From an uncultured Clostridium sp. (GTDB taxonomy: Bacteria; Bacillota; Clostridia; Lachnospirales; Lachnospiraceae): a stretch of 64,000 nucleotides of DNA. The notes under the pieces are model-generated. The model worked only from the letters and a program-made list of their open reading frames with translations. It made no database searches and was not told the DNA's origin. The stretch lies in NCBI GenBank assembly GCA_934438135.1, contig CAKSBP010000010.1, positions 16,640 to 80,639 of the forward strand. The letters are read 5' to 3'. This document shows positions 27,001 to 34,729 of this stretch, one piece after another (positions within the stretch are counted from its first letter, which is position 1; each line of letters begins with the position of its first letter). The position numbers and the translations under genes are program-made.

Positions 27001-27080
27001 TAGGATTCAAGATTTATGCAGGAAGTAATGTTTCTGCAAGTGGAAAGGTTACTGTTTCTGATTTTCAATGCAATTTTTAA
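24072..27080 (+). CDS. Secreted multimodular GH5 (GH5_8-type) endo-beta-1,4-mannanase
   Basis: 1002-residue secreted enzyme. A signal peptide covers about residues 1-36 and ends near IKAAEG. Two CBM35-like modules follow (47-158 and 193-307), joined and followed by Pro/Thr linkers. The GH5 barrel spans about 338-625, opening GMYVKNTRLYDGNGNEF and RGINIAHAWY, with acid/base Glu462 in NIANEWLG and nucleophile Glu558 in CIGEFGDY; VLEVHDHTG supports subfamily 8 mannanases. After another linker come two beta-sandwich modules (about 668-835 and 840-1002), perhaps CBM23/27-like. No sortase motif or SLH domain is seen. The start at 24072 follows GAGGAGG. It likely feeds the importer locus with mannooligosaccharides. 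Confidence 0.93.
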   Translation: MKGKRKVLSCIVTWLMVFALVLTSVYAGGVTKIKAAEGSSNFQQKIEFEDANHFSSDSGNKIDTYYSNYSGSGYVYLTSGWAEVNFTVPSDGKYKITIASTSDQHKENWLYFDNDGAGTLNTESAGWGVSTYEYSLTAGTHKFGVSTNWGYVALDYVIIQSEGSNIQPTVTPSTKTSVQPTVIPTASSNGVYEFEDANSFSSDSGNKIAHDTFPGYSGSGYVYLTSGWAEVRFTVPSDGKYEITIASTSDQHKENWLYLDDEAVGTLETESNSWGTVSNTYTLSKGTHKFGVSSSWGYVALDYVKVKAVSTPTTSVAPTATASVAPTPTPTTTGSTGKGMYVKNTRLYDGNGNEFIMRGINIAHAWYTDKTDTSIKAVADLGANCVRVVLADGAQWTKTRVSEVQNIINICRKNKLVCVLEVHDHTGKDNTSELDTAVNYWLEIKDILNANKDYVIVNIANEWLGTWGLGDTWKNTYCKAVSTIRNAGIENVIMVDAAGYGQETSSMIDNCQSVKAADSTGNIMFSIHMYSCAGSDAATVKSNIDNTLSKNVCLCIGEFGDYQNGADVDEATIISYCNEKGVGNIAWSWKGNGGQDATLDLSKDWAGTNLTDWGKTVVSNIQKTSKLAYYLTGYGDAPIETPPTISVQPTESTTPVTSAPPVSGEIGISADKLTSFDTDWFISGEGDDTTSTISSLDTLSNNGLRVNFDLTKEAYPYLTNMVAGVDLSAHDTISIVVRNNNAYALQIQPIFKVGSLWKWTEYDQYQTVPAATTTLLTFDMSSCSRDEVQAIMFRVQGAGGKFAGTVDFISMGYDLGTNAYADEIAELNRPKSASCFTWVFPETSWTEKTVTSSCDSDGVLSVEFKNVTDSDAAGIQTETKPGLGKGMDFSGYDSITCTIKNTSTSDIHVSLVLRTGSNWTWQENGGMVTGEKEGERVISAGESVDVTYYLNHKTWKSKQSGWKYTGALEESDDVRALGFKIYAGSNVSASGKVTVSDFQCNF
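24210..24992 (+). repeat. Tandem duplication of a CBM35-like module within the mannanase gene
   Basis: Segments 24210-24545 and 24648-24992 encode near-identical modules sharing SGSGYVYLTSGWAEV, FTVPSDGKY and STSDQHKENWLY, and ending WGYVALDYV. This indicates a fairly recent internal duplication or gene conversion. Two copies would raise avidity for galactomannan side chains. Confidence 0.9.
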
Positions 27081-27128
27081 CTTTTACTTAATTTAAAACT
27101 TAATTTAAATGTATTTATTACTTTACTA

Positions 27129-27156
27129 TTGACTTTATTTTAAATTACTTTATAAT
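27129..27156 (+). promoter_or_regulatory. Strong vegetative promoter without an intact gene downstream
   Basis: TTGACT (27129-27134), 16 bases, TATAAT (27151-27156). About 45 bases further a ribosome site (AGAGGAAG) precedes an ATG at 27212 that stops after four codons. The unit ends at the hairpin at 27514-27549. Confidence 0.6.
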
Positions 27157-27266
27157 AAGTATTATAACTAATGAATAAAATACATAATTAATTTGAGAGA
27201 CAGAGGAAGATATGAAATTGTATTAGAGATGTATAAAATCAGATTAATTTAGAGTCTGCTCATTAG

Positions 27267-27491
27267 TTTCTTACATATGAAAAATGCCCAGCCACATGGT
27301 GTAGCAATTATACAGATCCTTTTTATGATATGTATATGCTGCATCTAACAATTACTGTATGTTCGATATCAAATACATTTGTATTACCCCTAGCATGGCG
27401 GATGCTTTATCCAGATAAACTCCTATCCTATATGGAAGAGCAGGCTGTCCAAAAACAATATAGTAATATTTGTGGTAACGTAGTATTTTGA
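27267..27491 (+). pseudogene. Possible remnant of a decayed small gene, not identified
   Basis: An open stretch of 75 codons with no good start. It reads CPATWCSNYTDPFYDMYM... LPLAWRMLYPDKLLSYMEEQAV and ends NICGNVVF. Upstream in the same frame are stops at 27234 and 27264. It lies between a strong promoter and an intrinsic terminator, as if a gene once stood here. I do not recognise the family. Noncoding RNA is an alternative. Confidence 0.3.
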
Positions 27492-27513
27492 ATATTCTTC
27501 TGCTCTTAGAGAC

Positions 27514-27549
27514 AAAAAGAACTGCCAGATTTATTGGGCGGTTCTTTTT
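27514..27549. terminator. Intrinsic terminator upstream of tRNA-Arg
   Basis: AAAAA-GAACTGCC (27514-27526) pairs with GGCGGTTC-TTTTT (27537-27549). It is symmetrical enough to work on both strands. Confidence 0.85.
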
Positions 27550-27575
27550 GTATATTTTCCTTTTAGGTTTAGGAA

Positions 27576-27603
27576 TTGACATTTTGGGAAATTACGTTAT
27601 AAT
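27576..27603 (+). promoter_or_regulatory. Consensus promoter of tRNA-Arg
   Basis: TTGACA (27576-27581), 16 bases, TATAAT (27598-27603): both hexamers match the vegetative consensus exactly, 10 bases before the mature tRNA, as expected for a stable RNA gene. Confidence 0.85.
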
Positions 27604-27613
27604 TAATATTGTT

Positions 27614-27685
27614 GTTCTCATAGTTAAATGGATATAACGGGGACCTCCTAAGTCTCAGTTGTAGGTTCGATTCCTACTGGGAACG
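27614..27685 (+). tRNA. tRNA-Arg(CCU)
   Basis: 72-base cloverleaf. Acceptor GTTCTCA (27614-27620) pairs with TGGGAAC (27678-27684) and the discriminator is G. D stem GTTA/TAAC. Anticodon stem GGGAC/GTCTC encloses loop CTCCTAA with anticodon CCT (27647-27649), reading AGG. Four-base variable loop. T stem GTAGG/CCTAC with loop TTCGATT. CCA is not encoded. It has its own promoter and terminator, so it is a single-gene unit. Confidence 0.95.
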
Positions 27686-27691
27686 TTGATG

Positions 27692-27724
27692 GAACTGCGA
27701 ACGGATTTGTTTGCAGTTCTTTTT
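27692..27724 (+). terminator. Terminator of tRNA-Arg
   Basis: GAACTGCGAAC (27692-27702) pairs with GTTTGCAGTTC (27709-27719; one G-U), six-base loop, then TTTTT. Confidence 0.95.
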
Positions 27725-27782
27725 GCGTTATATAGATTTTTTTACTGTCTTATTGGCAGTAGATATTTAAGGTGGTGGATTT

Positions 27783-28505
27783 GTGGAACAGGATTTTTTG
27801 GAGACAGAAATACAAAAGAGTGAGATGCTGCATAAGATAGGAACATTAAAGGAAAAGACATTGCACTCAATGTTAAAACATTATATTGAGCCGGATGAAT
27901 CGAAGCAGGAAATTAAGGTGGGGAGATATTACGTGGATATTTTAAATGAAAATGGAGTCATTGAAGTGCAGACTCAGAATTTTAATCTGCTTCGAAAAAA
28001 GCTGACGGCATTGCTTCCGGAATATAAGGTGACGATTGTGTATCCGATTACGTATGAAAAATGGCTGTATTGGATTAATGAAGAGACAGGAGAAATTTCT
28101 AAGAAAAGGAAATCTCCTAAGAAGGGGACATTTTATCGGTCTTTATTTGAACTATATAAAATAAAACCGTATTTAACAGAGGAAAATCTGTCCTTACGGC
28201 TTATGTTGATTAATATGGATGAATACCGCCTTTTAAATGGATGGAGTGAAGATAAAAAGAGAGGTTCTTCTCGGCATGACAGGATTCCATCGAAGGTAGT
28301 AGATGAATGTTGGATCGAAAAGCTGGAAGATTACAGAAAATTAATTCCAGATATGCTTGTGGAACCATTTACAACAAAGGATTATGCAGCGGAAACCAAA
28401 CTGTCTTTAAAGGTGGCACAGACAGGATTAAATGTGCTGTTTTATGTAGGGGCAGTGGAACGGGTTGGGAAAAAAGGCTCTGCCTATCTATACCAGAGGA
28501 CATAG
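27783..28505 (+). CDS. Unknown protein with a possible PD-(D/E)xK nuclease core and C-terminal winged helix
   Basis: 240-residue protein of no family I can name. The N-terminal half has the pattern Glu43, Asp52, Glu61-Val-Gln63 (VGRYYVDILNENGVIEVQTQNF), which fits the metal-binding core of PD-(D/E)xK nucleases with the final Lys replaced by Gln. It is followed by basic LRKKL and a predicted strand TIVYPI. A charged middle (KKRKSPKKG) follows. The last 55 residues (FTTKDYAAETKLSLKVAQTGLNVLFYVGAVERVGKKG) look like a winged helix. GTG start after AAGGTGGTGG. It stands alone, downstream of a tRNA gene and convergent with nfo. Nuclease activity is a hypothesis from the pattern only. Confidence 0.6.
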   Translation: MEQDFLETEIQKSEMLHKIGTLKEKTLHSMLKHYIEPDESKQEIKVGRYYVDILNENGVIEVQTQNFNLLRKKLTALLPEYKVTIVYPITYEKWLYWINEETGEISKKRKSPKKGTFYRSLFELYKIKPYLTEENLSLRLMLINMDEYRLLNGWSEDKKRGSSRHDRIPSKVVDECWIEKLEDYRKLIPDMLVEPFTTKDYAAETKLSLKVAQTGLNVLFYVGAVERVGKKGSAYLYQRT

Positions 28506-28543
28506 AGGCAGAGACAGTAAGGCAGAGAAGAACAACAGATCTG

Positions 28544-29452
28544 TTATTTCAGGTTCTTCGCCAGTATTTTATCTTTTAATTCAGGATCAAAGGTTCCATT
28601 TTTAAGCATTTCAATTTCTTCTTTATAGGGAGCAAAAGATTTCTTTTTATCTTCTGGATGTGGAATATAAGGTGTCTCTAAGATTTTAGGAACATTTTCA
28701 AAATCCGGATGCATAACAATGTAGTGAAGTGCATGGTAGCCAATATTTCCAAATCCAATATTTTCGTGACGGTCTTTCTTTGCACCAGGGACATTCTTGC
28801 TGTCATTGATGTGGAAGACGCTGATTTGGTCTTTGCCAATTAGTTTATCAAATTGTGCGATAACACCGTCAAAATCGTTAATAATATCGTATCCGCTATC
28901 GCTTGTATGACAGGTATCAAAGCAGACACGAAGCTTATCATTATATTTTACACCATCATAGATGGCGGCTAATTCTTCGAAGCTTTTTCCAATCTCGCTT
29001 CCTTTTCCAGCCATAGTTTCCAGTGCAATATTCACTGGAGTGTCTGGAGTTAGGACTTCATTTAATCCTTTAATAATCTGGTTTATACCGGTTTCTTCTC
29101 CGGCACCAACGTGTGCACCTGGATGGAGAACAATATTTTTACTGCCCATGGCAGCAGAACGTTCAATTTCAACCCGCAGGAAATTTACTGCCAGTTCAAA
29201 AGTTTCGGGTTTTGTTGTATTGCCAAGATTGATGATATAAGGAGCATGAATGACAAATTCATCAATATTGTTCTCTTTCATCAATGCCTGGGCTTTGTCT
29301 ATATTTAATTCACTAATGTCTTTTCGTCTGGTATTTTGCGGAGCACCAGTATATACCATAAATGTATTGGCACCATAGGAAAGTGCTTCCTCAACTGAGC
29401 CAAGGAACATTTTTTTTCCATTCATACCAACATGGCTTCCGATTTTTAACAT
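28544..29452 (-). CDS. nfo: Endonuclease IV (AP endonuclease)
   Basis: TIM-barrel zinc-dependent AP endonuclease of 302 residues for base-excision repair. Starts MLKIGSHVGMNGKKMF; metal ligands are visible in IVLHPGAHVG, NIALETMAGKGSE, VCFDTCHTSDSGYD, SVFHINDSKNVPGAKKDRHENIG and ILETPYIPH. The ATG at 29452 is chosen because GGAGG lies just upstream; the frame is open further to 29473. It is convergent with the nuclease-like gene and divergent from the decarboxylase gene. Confidence 0.96.
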   Translation of the reverse strand: MLKIGSHVGMNGKKMFLGSVEEALSYGANTFMVYTGAPQNTRRKDISELNIDKAQALMKENNIDEFVIHAPYIINLGNTTKPETFELAVNFLRVEIERSAAMGSKNIVLHPGAHVGAGEETGINQIIKGLNEVLTPDTPVNIALETMAGKGSEIGKSFEELAAIYDGVKYNDKLRVCFDTCHTSDSGYDIINDFDGVIAQFDKLIGKDQISVFHINDSKNVPGAKKDRHENIGFGNIGYHALHYIVMHPDFENVPKILETPYIPHPEDKKKSFAPYKEEIEMLKNGTFDPELKDKILAKNLK

Positions 29453-29563
29453 AGTATACCTCCATTCTTGCAATCTAAGTGATGTTATTATACACTAGGT
29501 ATAGTTTATTTACAATGTTGCCCATAGTAAGGAATATTGTTTATTATAGGAGGAAAACAAGTC

Positions 29564-30970
29564 GTGTACTTAAAAGATAAATTAAATCAATATGCAAAAG
29601 AAGACTATTATCCTTTTCATATGCCTGGACATAAGAGAAATACCCAGCTGACAGGTTTTTTTAATCCTTATGAAATCGATATTACGGAAATTGATGGTAT
29701 GGATAATATGCATGATGCAAAGGGTGTTATTAAAAATTCTATGGAACGTGCAGCACGTCTATATCAGTCGGAACATACGTATTTTCTCATAAATGGAAGT
29801 ACTTCTGGTAATTTGATTGGAATCTGTGCTTCTACCAAAAAGGGGGATAAAATTTTAATCGCCCGTAATTGTCATAAGTCAGCTTATCAGGCAATTTTCC
29901 TCAATGAGTTAAATCCAGTGTACCTTTATCCACAATTCAACCAGAAAAAAGGGATACAGTGTGGATATACTGCGGCGTATATTGAAGAAATGTTGATAAA
30001 ACATCCAGATGTAAAACTCGTTATGTTAGTATCCCCAACTTACGAAGGTGTTATTTCGGAAATTGATAAAATAGCCGAAATAGTTCATAAGAGAGGAATT
30101 CCGTTGATGGTGGATGAAGCACACGGTGCTCATTTTGGATTCTGTGAAGGATTTCCGAAAAGTTCGGTACAGCAGGGAGCAGATATTGTTGTCCACAGTG
30201 TTCATAAAACACTGCCGGCATTTACGCAGACTGCATTGTTACACATAAATGGAAGTCTTGTGGATGCAGAGAAAATAAAATATTATTATTCGGTTTTCCA
30301 AAGTTCCAGCCCATCGTATATCTTTATGTGTGGAATTGATCATTGCATGGAATTAATAGAAAATAGAGGCGATGAATTATTTGAGAATCTGAAGGATATG
30401 TTAGATGCATTTTACAAAAAAACGGAGCAGTTACAGCACATTCAGGTACTTCAGCCAGAGGCAGGAAGAGACTGTTCCAAATTGGTAATATCCACAAGAA
30501 ACACGAATATGACAGGCCCGCAGCTTTATGATATACTGTTAGAAAAATACAAGCTTCAGATGGAAATGGTGGCAAAGGATTACGTTTTGGGGATTGCAAG
30601 TATTGGAGATACCAGAGAAGGATTTAAACGGCTGGAAAAAGCACTTTTTGAAATTGATAAAATGGCAGAGATAAGAGAAAGTGTAGATAATAAGGCAGAG
30701 ATAAATTATGAATCAGTACAGAATGAGACGATAATGAATTCTTATGAAGTGCTTCATCAAAGCAGGCATGAAATTCTATTTGCGGAAAGTGAAGGACAGA
30801 CAGCAGGTGCATTTGTGAATGTGTATCCGCCAGGTATTCCGCTTTTGGCACCAGGAGAACGGATTAGTGCATTGGTTATCCGGAAAATTGAAAGTTATTT
30901 GAAGGCGGGATTGGAAATTCAAGGTCTGCGGGATAAAAAATTTATAAGTATTGTTAATAGAGAGGGCTGA
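29564..30970 (+). CDS. Orn/Lys/Arg decarboxylase-family PLP enzyme (YaaO/SpeA-like)
   Basis: 468-residue fold-type I PLP enzyme. The opening PFHMPGHKRN is the family hallmark. The PLP lysine is in VVHSVHKTLPAFTQ, preceded by MVDEAHGAHFGF; the C-terminal domain includes VYPPGIPLLAPGERI. Members decarboxylate arginine, lysine or ornithine to polyamine precursors; the substrate is not resolved. GTG start at 29564 follows AGGAGG. In Bacillus the homologous yaaO lies beside tmk-yaaQ-yaaR-holB, and the same surroundings occur here. The guanylate-kinase-like gene follows after 2 bases. Confidence 0.93.
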   Translation: MYLKDKLNQYAKEDYYPFHMPGHKRNTQLTGFFNPYEIDITEIDGMDNMHDAKGVIKNSMERAARLYQSEHTYFLINGSTSGNLIGICASTKKGDKILIARNCHKSAYQAIFLNELNPVYLYPQFNQKKGIQCGYTAAYIEEMLIKHPDVKLVMLVSPTYEGVISEIDKIAEIVHKRGIPLMVDEAHGAHFGFCEGFPKSSVQQGADIVVHSVHKTLPAFTQTALLHINGSLVDAEKIKYYYSVFQSSSPSYIFMCGIDHCMELIENRGDELFENLKDMLDAFYKKTEQLQHIQVLQPEAGRDCSKLVISTRNTNMTGPQLYDILLEKYKLQMEMVAKDYVLGIASIGDTREGFKRLEKALFEIDKMAEIRESVDNKAEINYESVQNETIMNSYEVLHQSRHEILFAESEGQTAGAFVNVYPPGIPLLAPGERISALVIRKIESYLKAGLEIQGLRDKKFISIVNREG

Positions 30971-30972
30971 AA

Positions 30973-31560
30973 ATGTCTAAAATATTTATTGTAATGGGAA
31001 AAAGTGCAACTGGAAAAGATACCATTTTTAAACGTCTTGTTCAAAATGACAGAGTAAAGTTAAAGACAATTATCCCATATACAACAAGGCCTGTACGTAC
31101 AGGGGAAAGCAATGGAGTGGAGTATTTTTTTGTTTCCGAAGAAGAAATGAGAAATATGGATCGTGCCGGAAAAATTATTGAGGTACGGAAATACCAGACT
31201 GTATTAGGAGACTGGTACTATTTTACGGCCGATGACGGGCAGATTCAGGTAGGCTCTAATGCTTATCTTATGATTACCACGCTGGAAGCATATGAAAAGA
31301 TCCGTGATTTTTATGGAAAAGAGCAGGTGGTACCGGTTTATATTGAAGTAGAAGATGGGGAACGGTTGACCCGGGCGCTTGCCAGGGAAAAGCAGGATAA
31401 AAATCCAAAATTCGATGAACTGTGTCGCAGATATCTGGCAGATCAGAAGGATTTTGCGGAAGAAAATCTTCTACGTCTTGGAATTACGAGACGATATCAG
31501 AATCAGGATATTGAACAGTGTGTTGATGAGATTTTAAGTGATATTGAAAAGATGTTATGA
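30973..31560 (+). CDS. Guanylate kinase-like P-loop protein
   Basis: 195-residue nucleoside-monophosphate-kinase-fold protein. The P-loop is MGKSATGKDT, with Asp in place of the usual second Ser/Thr-flanking residue. The GMP-binding type motif IIPYTTRPVRTGESNGVEYFFVS resembles guanylate kinase, and the LID region is ALAREKQDKNPKF. The region occupies the place of tmk (thymidylate kinase) in the Bacillus yaaO-tmk-yaaR order, but the sequence is Gmk-like. True substrate is uncertain, as a housekeeping gmk normally lies elsewhere (near rpoZ). Confidence 0.8.
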   Translation: MSKIFIVMGKSATGKDTIFKRLVQNDRVKLKTIIPYTTRPVRTGESNGVEYFFVSEEEMRNMDRAGKIIEVRKYQTVLGDWYYFTADDGQIQVGSNAYLMITTLEAYEKIRDFYGKEQVVPVYIEVEDGERLTRALAREKQDKNPKFDELCRRYLADQKDFAEENLLRLGITRRYQNQDIEQCVDEILSDIEKML

Positions 31561-31606
31561 TATAATAAAGGTATGCAGGACAATAGCGGAAAGGGAGGGC
31601 TAAAAT

Positions 31607-32047
31607 ATGGAGCTTAAGATAAACCAAATGCAGCAGGTGAATCAGGCAGTGCAGAGACAGCAGGTGCCTCAGAATGAAGAAGCCTTTAAATTTGTTCTGG
31701 CAAGCAGTATTGAAGACAGTGAGCTTCAAGCAAGGCTGACCCTCGTAATGGAAGATATTGTCCAGCAGGGAAAAAAGCTTGGAAAACGTATGGATGTACG
31801 TGATATGAAGCACTATCGCCAGTTAATTAAAGAGTTTATGAATGAAATTGTAAACCGTTCCCACAAGTTTAGCCGGGAAAATTTTCTGGATAGAAGAGGA
31901 CGCCATCGTGTTTATGGTATTATTAAGCAGGTGGACACAAAGCTGGATGAACTGGCTCAGGAACTAATTAAAGATGAGAAAGACCACATTGCAGTTTTAG
32001 GAAAAATAGATGAGATACGAGGCCTTCTTCTGGATATCCTTACATAA
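31607..32047 (+). CDS. yaaR: YaaR/DUF327 family protein
   Basis: 146-residue, strongly helical protein with the family segment MKHYRQLIKEFMNEIVNRSHKFSRENFLDRRGRHRVYGIIKQVDTKL in its middle. Function is unknown; it almost always lies immediately upstream of holB in Firmicutes, as here (17 bases to the chosen holB start). Start follows AAAGGGAGG. Confidence 0.9.
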   Translation: MELKINQMQQVNQAVQRQQVPQNEEAFKFVLASSIEDSELQARLTLVMEDIVQQGKKLGKRMDVRDMKHYRQLIKEFMNEIVNRSHKFSRENFLDRRGRHRVYGIIKQVDTKLDELAQELIKDEKDHIAVLGKIDEIRGLLLDILT

Positions 32048-32064
32048 AGGAGATGGAAAAAAGG

Positions 32065-33060
32065 ATGACAAAGTTTAAAGATGTAATAGGACATGAAAAA
32101 ATAATTGAACATATGCAGGCAGCTATTTTACGTGGAAAGGTATCGCATGCATATATTTTGAATGGAGAAGCAGGTTCGGGAAAGAAAATGCTTGCAGACA
32201 TTTTTGCAGAAACGCTTCAGTGTGAAGAAAAGGGATTAGAACCATGTGGAAAATGTAAGTCCTGCCTTCAGGCTGCATCGGACAACCATCCTGATATTAT
32301 TAAGGTTACACATGAAAAGGCTGGTATCAGCGTTGATGATATTCGCACACAGGTTAATAATACTATTGATATTATGCCTTATAGCAGTAAATATAAAATT
32401 TATATTATTCCGGATGCAGATAAGATGACAGAGCAGGCACAGAATGCATTGTTAAAGACCATTGAGGAGCCGCCGGCATATGCTGTAATTCTTCTTTTGG
32501 TTTCTAATAGCGGCAAGCTTTTATCTACGATTTTATCTAGGTGTGTATCCTTGAATTTAAAACCTGTCCCAGCGGATGCAATTACAGAGTATCTGATGAA
32601 AAACTATCAGATACCGGATTATAATGCAGAAGTCAGTGCAAAGTTTTCACAGGGAAATGTAGGTAAGGCGATTCGTTATGCAGCATCAGAAGAATTTACA
32701 GAAGCAAAAGATAAAGTGCTCCATCTTTTAAAATATGTGGATAACATGCCGGTATATGAGCTGTTACAGGGCATCAAGGAACTGGGGGAACACAAACTGG
32801 AGATTTATGATTATATTGATTTGATGATGCTGTGGTACCGTGATGTTTTATTATATAAAGTTACAGGAAATCCCAATACATTGCTGTTTCGTGAGGAACT
32901 TTCTTCAATTAAAAAACAGGCAGAGCAGTGTGGATATGAAGGCATTGAGCAGATTATAAAAGCAATGGATAAGGCAAAAGAACGTTTAAGAGCGAACGTT
33001 AATTTCGATATAGCAATGGAATTAATGTTATTGGTTATAAAGGAGAATGGGAATGGTTAA
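32065..33060 (+). CDS. holB: DNA polymerase III delta' subunit (clamp loader)
   Basis: 331-residue AAA+ clamp-loader subunit. Motifs: HAYILNGEAGSGKKMLADIFAE (P-loop-like), zinc-binding Cys pattern CEEKGLEPCGKCKSC, IIPDADKMTEQAQNALLKTIEEPP and LSTILSRCVSLNL (SRC motif). Works with DnaX and HolA to load the sliding clamp. The ATG at 32065 is preferred since AAAGGAG abuts an earlier in-frame ATG at 32053. It overlaps the ricT gene by 8 bases. Confidence 0.95.
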   Translation: MTKFKDVIGHEKIIEHMQAAILRGKVSHAYILNGEAGSGKKMLADIFAETLQCEEKGLEPCGKCKSCLQAASDNHPDIIKVTHEKAGISVDDIRTQVNNTIDIMPYSSKYKIYIIPDADKMTEQAQNALLKTIEEPPAYAVILLLVSNSGKLLSTILSRCVSLNLKPVPADAITEYLMKNYQIPDYNAEVSAKFSQGNVGKAIRYAASEEFTEAKDKVLHLLKYVDNMPVYELLQGIKELGEHKLEIYDYIDLMMLWYRDVLLYKVTGNPNTLLFREELSSIKKQAEQCGYEGIEQIIKAMDKAKERLRANVNFDIAMELMLLVIKENGNG

Positions 33061-33955
33061 AGTAATAGGCGTTAGATTTAGAAAGGCAGGGAAGATTTAT
33101 TTTTTTGAACCGGGTGATATGGAGATTGAAGTGGGAGACAACGTAATTGTTGAAACAGCTCGAGGTATCGAGTATGGAAATGTTGTCATTAGAAAATGTG
33201 ATGTAGAAGAGGATAAAATTATCCAGCCATTGAAACCGGTTATTCGTGTGGCCTCACCAGAGGATGATCAAATTGAAGCGAGAAATAGAGAAAAAGAAGT
33301 TGGAGCATTTCAAATCTGTTTAGAAAAAATTGCAAAGCACGGTTTGGAAATGAAGCTGATTGACTGTGAATATACATTTGATAACAATAAACTGCTGTTC
33401 TATTTTACAGCAGATGGCCGAATCGATTTCAGGGAACTGGTAAAGGATCTGGCATCTGTCTTTAAGACAAGAATCGAGCTAAGACAGATTGGTGTACGTG
33501 ACGAGACAAAAATCGTTGGAGGAATTGGAATTTGTGGACGTGCTCTGTGCTGCCATACATTTTTAAGTGAATTCGCACCAGTTTCTATTAAGATGGCAAA
33601 GGAACAGAATCTTTCTTTAAATCCAACTAAGATTTCCGGAGTCTGTGGACGTTTAATGTGCTGTCTGAAAAATGAACAGGAAGCATACGAAGATTTGAAT
33701 AGCAGGCTTCCATCGGTTGGTGATATGGTAGAAACTTCAGATCAGTTAAGAGGAGAGGTTCAGAGTGTAAGCGTATTAAAACAGCTTGTTAAAGTTATTG
33801 TAACACTTGAAAACGATGAGAAGGAAGTCCGTGAATATATGGTTTCAGATTTGAAGTTTAAACCAAAGAGACGAAAAGAAAAGATTGCAATTGATGCAGA
33901 ACTGAGAGCCTTGGAAGCGTTAGAGCGTAAGGACTCTGGTTCAAAAATAGATTAA
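33053..33955 (+). CDS. ricT: RicT/YaaT, PSP1-domain regulatory protein
   Basis: 300-residue PSP1-domain protein. The Cys-rich iron-sulfur-type segment GGIGICGRALCCHTFL and VCGRLMCCLKNEQEAYED is intact. In Bacillus, YaaT with YlbF and YmcA forms the RicAFT complex that aids Spo0A phosphorylation and RNase Y-dependent mRNA maturation. The ATG at 33053 has AGGAG 7 bases upstream, better than the ATG at 33047. The gene overlaps holB. Confidence 0.94.
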   Translation: MVKVIGVRFRKAGKIYFFEPGDMEIEVGDNVIVETARGIEYGNVVIRKCDVEEDKIIQPLKPVIRVASPEDDQIEARNREKEVGAFQICLEKIAKHGLEMKLIDCEYTFDNNKLLFYFTADGRIDFRELVKDLASVFKTRIELRQIGVRDETKIVGGIGICGRALCCHTFLSEFAPVSIKMAKEQNLSLNPTKISGVCGRLMCCLKNEQEAYEDLNSRLPSVGDMVETSDQLRGEVQSVSVLKQLVKVIVTLENDEKEVREYMVSDLKFKPKRRKEKIAIDAELRALEALERKDSGSKID

Positions 33956-33976
33956 CAGCTAGTAAAGGAAGAAACA

Positions 33977-34717
33977 ATGGAACAATTCTTAAAAGAAGAA
34001 GAGCGGCTTGATGAATTGCACCGGAAGGGCTATCAGATTATACAAAATCCCAATAAATTCTGTTTTGGAATTGATGCGGTACTGTTATCTGGATTTGCTA
34101 AGGTGAAAACTGGGGCGAAAGTACTGGATCTTGGCACAGGAACGGGAATTATTCCGATTCTGATGGAAGCCAAGACGAAGGCGGCACATTTTACTGCACT
34201 GGAATTACAGCCTGAAAGTGTGGATATGGCACAACGAAGCGTAGCGCTCAATAAGCTGGAGGAGAAGATTTCTATTGTGGAAGGCGATATTAAGGAAGCC
34301 TCTCATATATTTGGAGGGGCTTCTTTTGATGTTGTCACCACGAATCCTCCCTATATGACAGGAAATCATGGTATTGTAAATCCAGAAATGCCGAAAGCCA
34401 TTGCAAGGCATGAAATTCATTGTACCTTAGAAGATGTTGTCCGGGAAAGTTCAAAAGTCCTGAAAATGAATGGAAAGTTTTTTATGGTTCACAGACCATT
34501 TCGTCTGGTGGAAATTATCAATCAGCTTTCTAAATATAAATTAGAGGCAAAGCGGCTACGTTTTGTTCATCCATATGTAGACAAAGAGCCTAATATGGTG
34601 TTGATTGAAGCTGTAAAGGGAGGCGGTTCCCAGGTTACCATTGAAAAGCCGCTGATTGTATATGAAAGTCCTAATGTGTATACAAAGGAAATTTACGAAA
34701 TATACGGCTATGAGTAA
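33977..34717 (+). CDS. tRNA1(Val) A37 N6-methyltransferase family protein (YabB/TrmN6)
   Basis: 246-residue SAM-dependent methyltransferase. Motif I is VLDLGTGTGIIPILM, and the N6-adenine catalytic motif is TTNPPYM. The N-terminal YQIIQNPNKFCFGIDAVLLSGFA is typical of YabB. It likely methylates adenine 37 of a tRNA, as for E. coli YfiC/TrmN6; the target here is not proven. yabA and the GIY-YIG gene yazA, which flank it in Bacillus, are missing. Confidence 0.9.
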   Translation: MEQFLKEEERLDELHRKGYQIIQNPNKFCFGIDAVLLSGFAKVKTGAKVLDLGTGTGIIPILMEAKTKAAHFTALELQPESVDMAQRSVALNKLEEKISIVEGDIKEASHIFGGASFDVVTTNPPYMTGNHGIVNPEMPKAIARHEIHCTLEDVVRESSKVLKMNGKFFMVHRPFRLVEIINQLSKYKLEAKRLRFVHPYVDKEPNMVLIEAVKGGGSQVTIEKPLIVYESPNVYTKEIYEIYGYE

Positions 34718-34729
34718 AGGAGAGTCAAC

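Noticed and set aside
27352..27582. Minus-strand ORF of 76 codons upstream of tRNA-Arg
   Set aside because: It runs through the intrinsic terminator and has no ribosome site; Lys/Ile-rich start is just the A/T-rich hairpin read backwards.
27600..28540. Integrative element inserted at the tRNA-Arg gene
   Set aside because: No integrase, no duplicated 3' end of the tRNA, and the tRNA has an intact native terminator.
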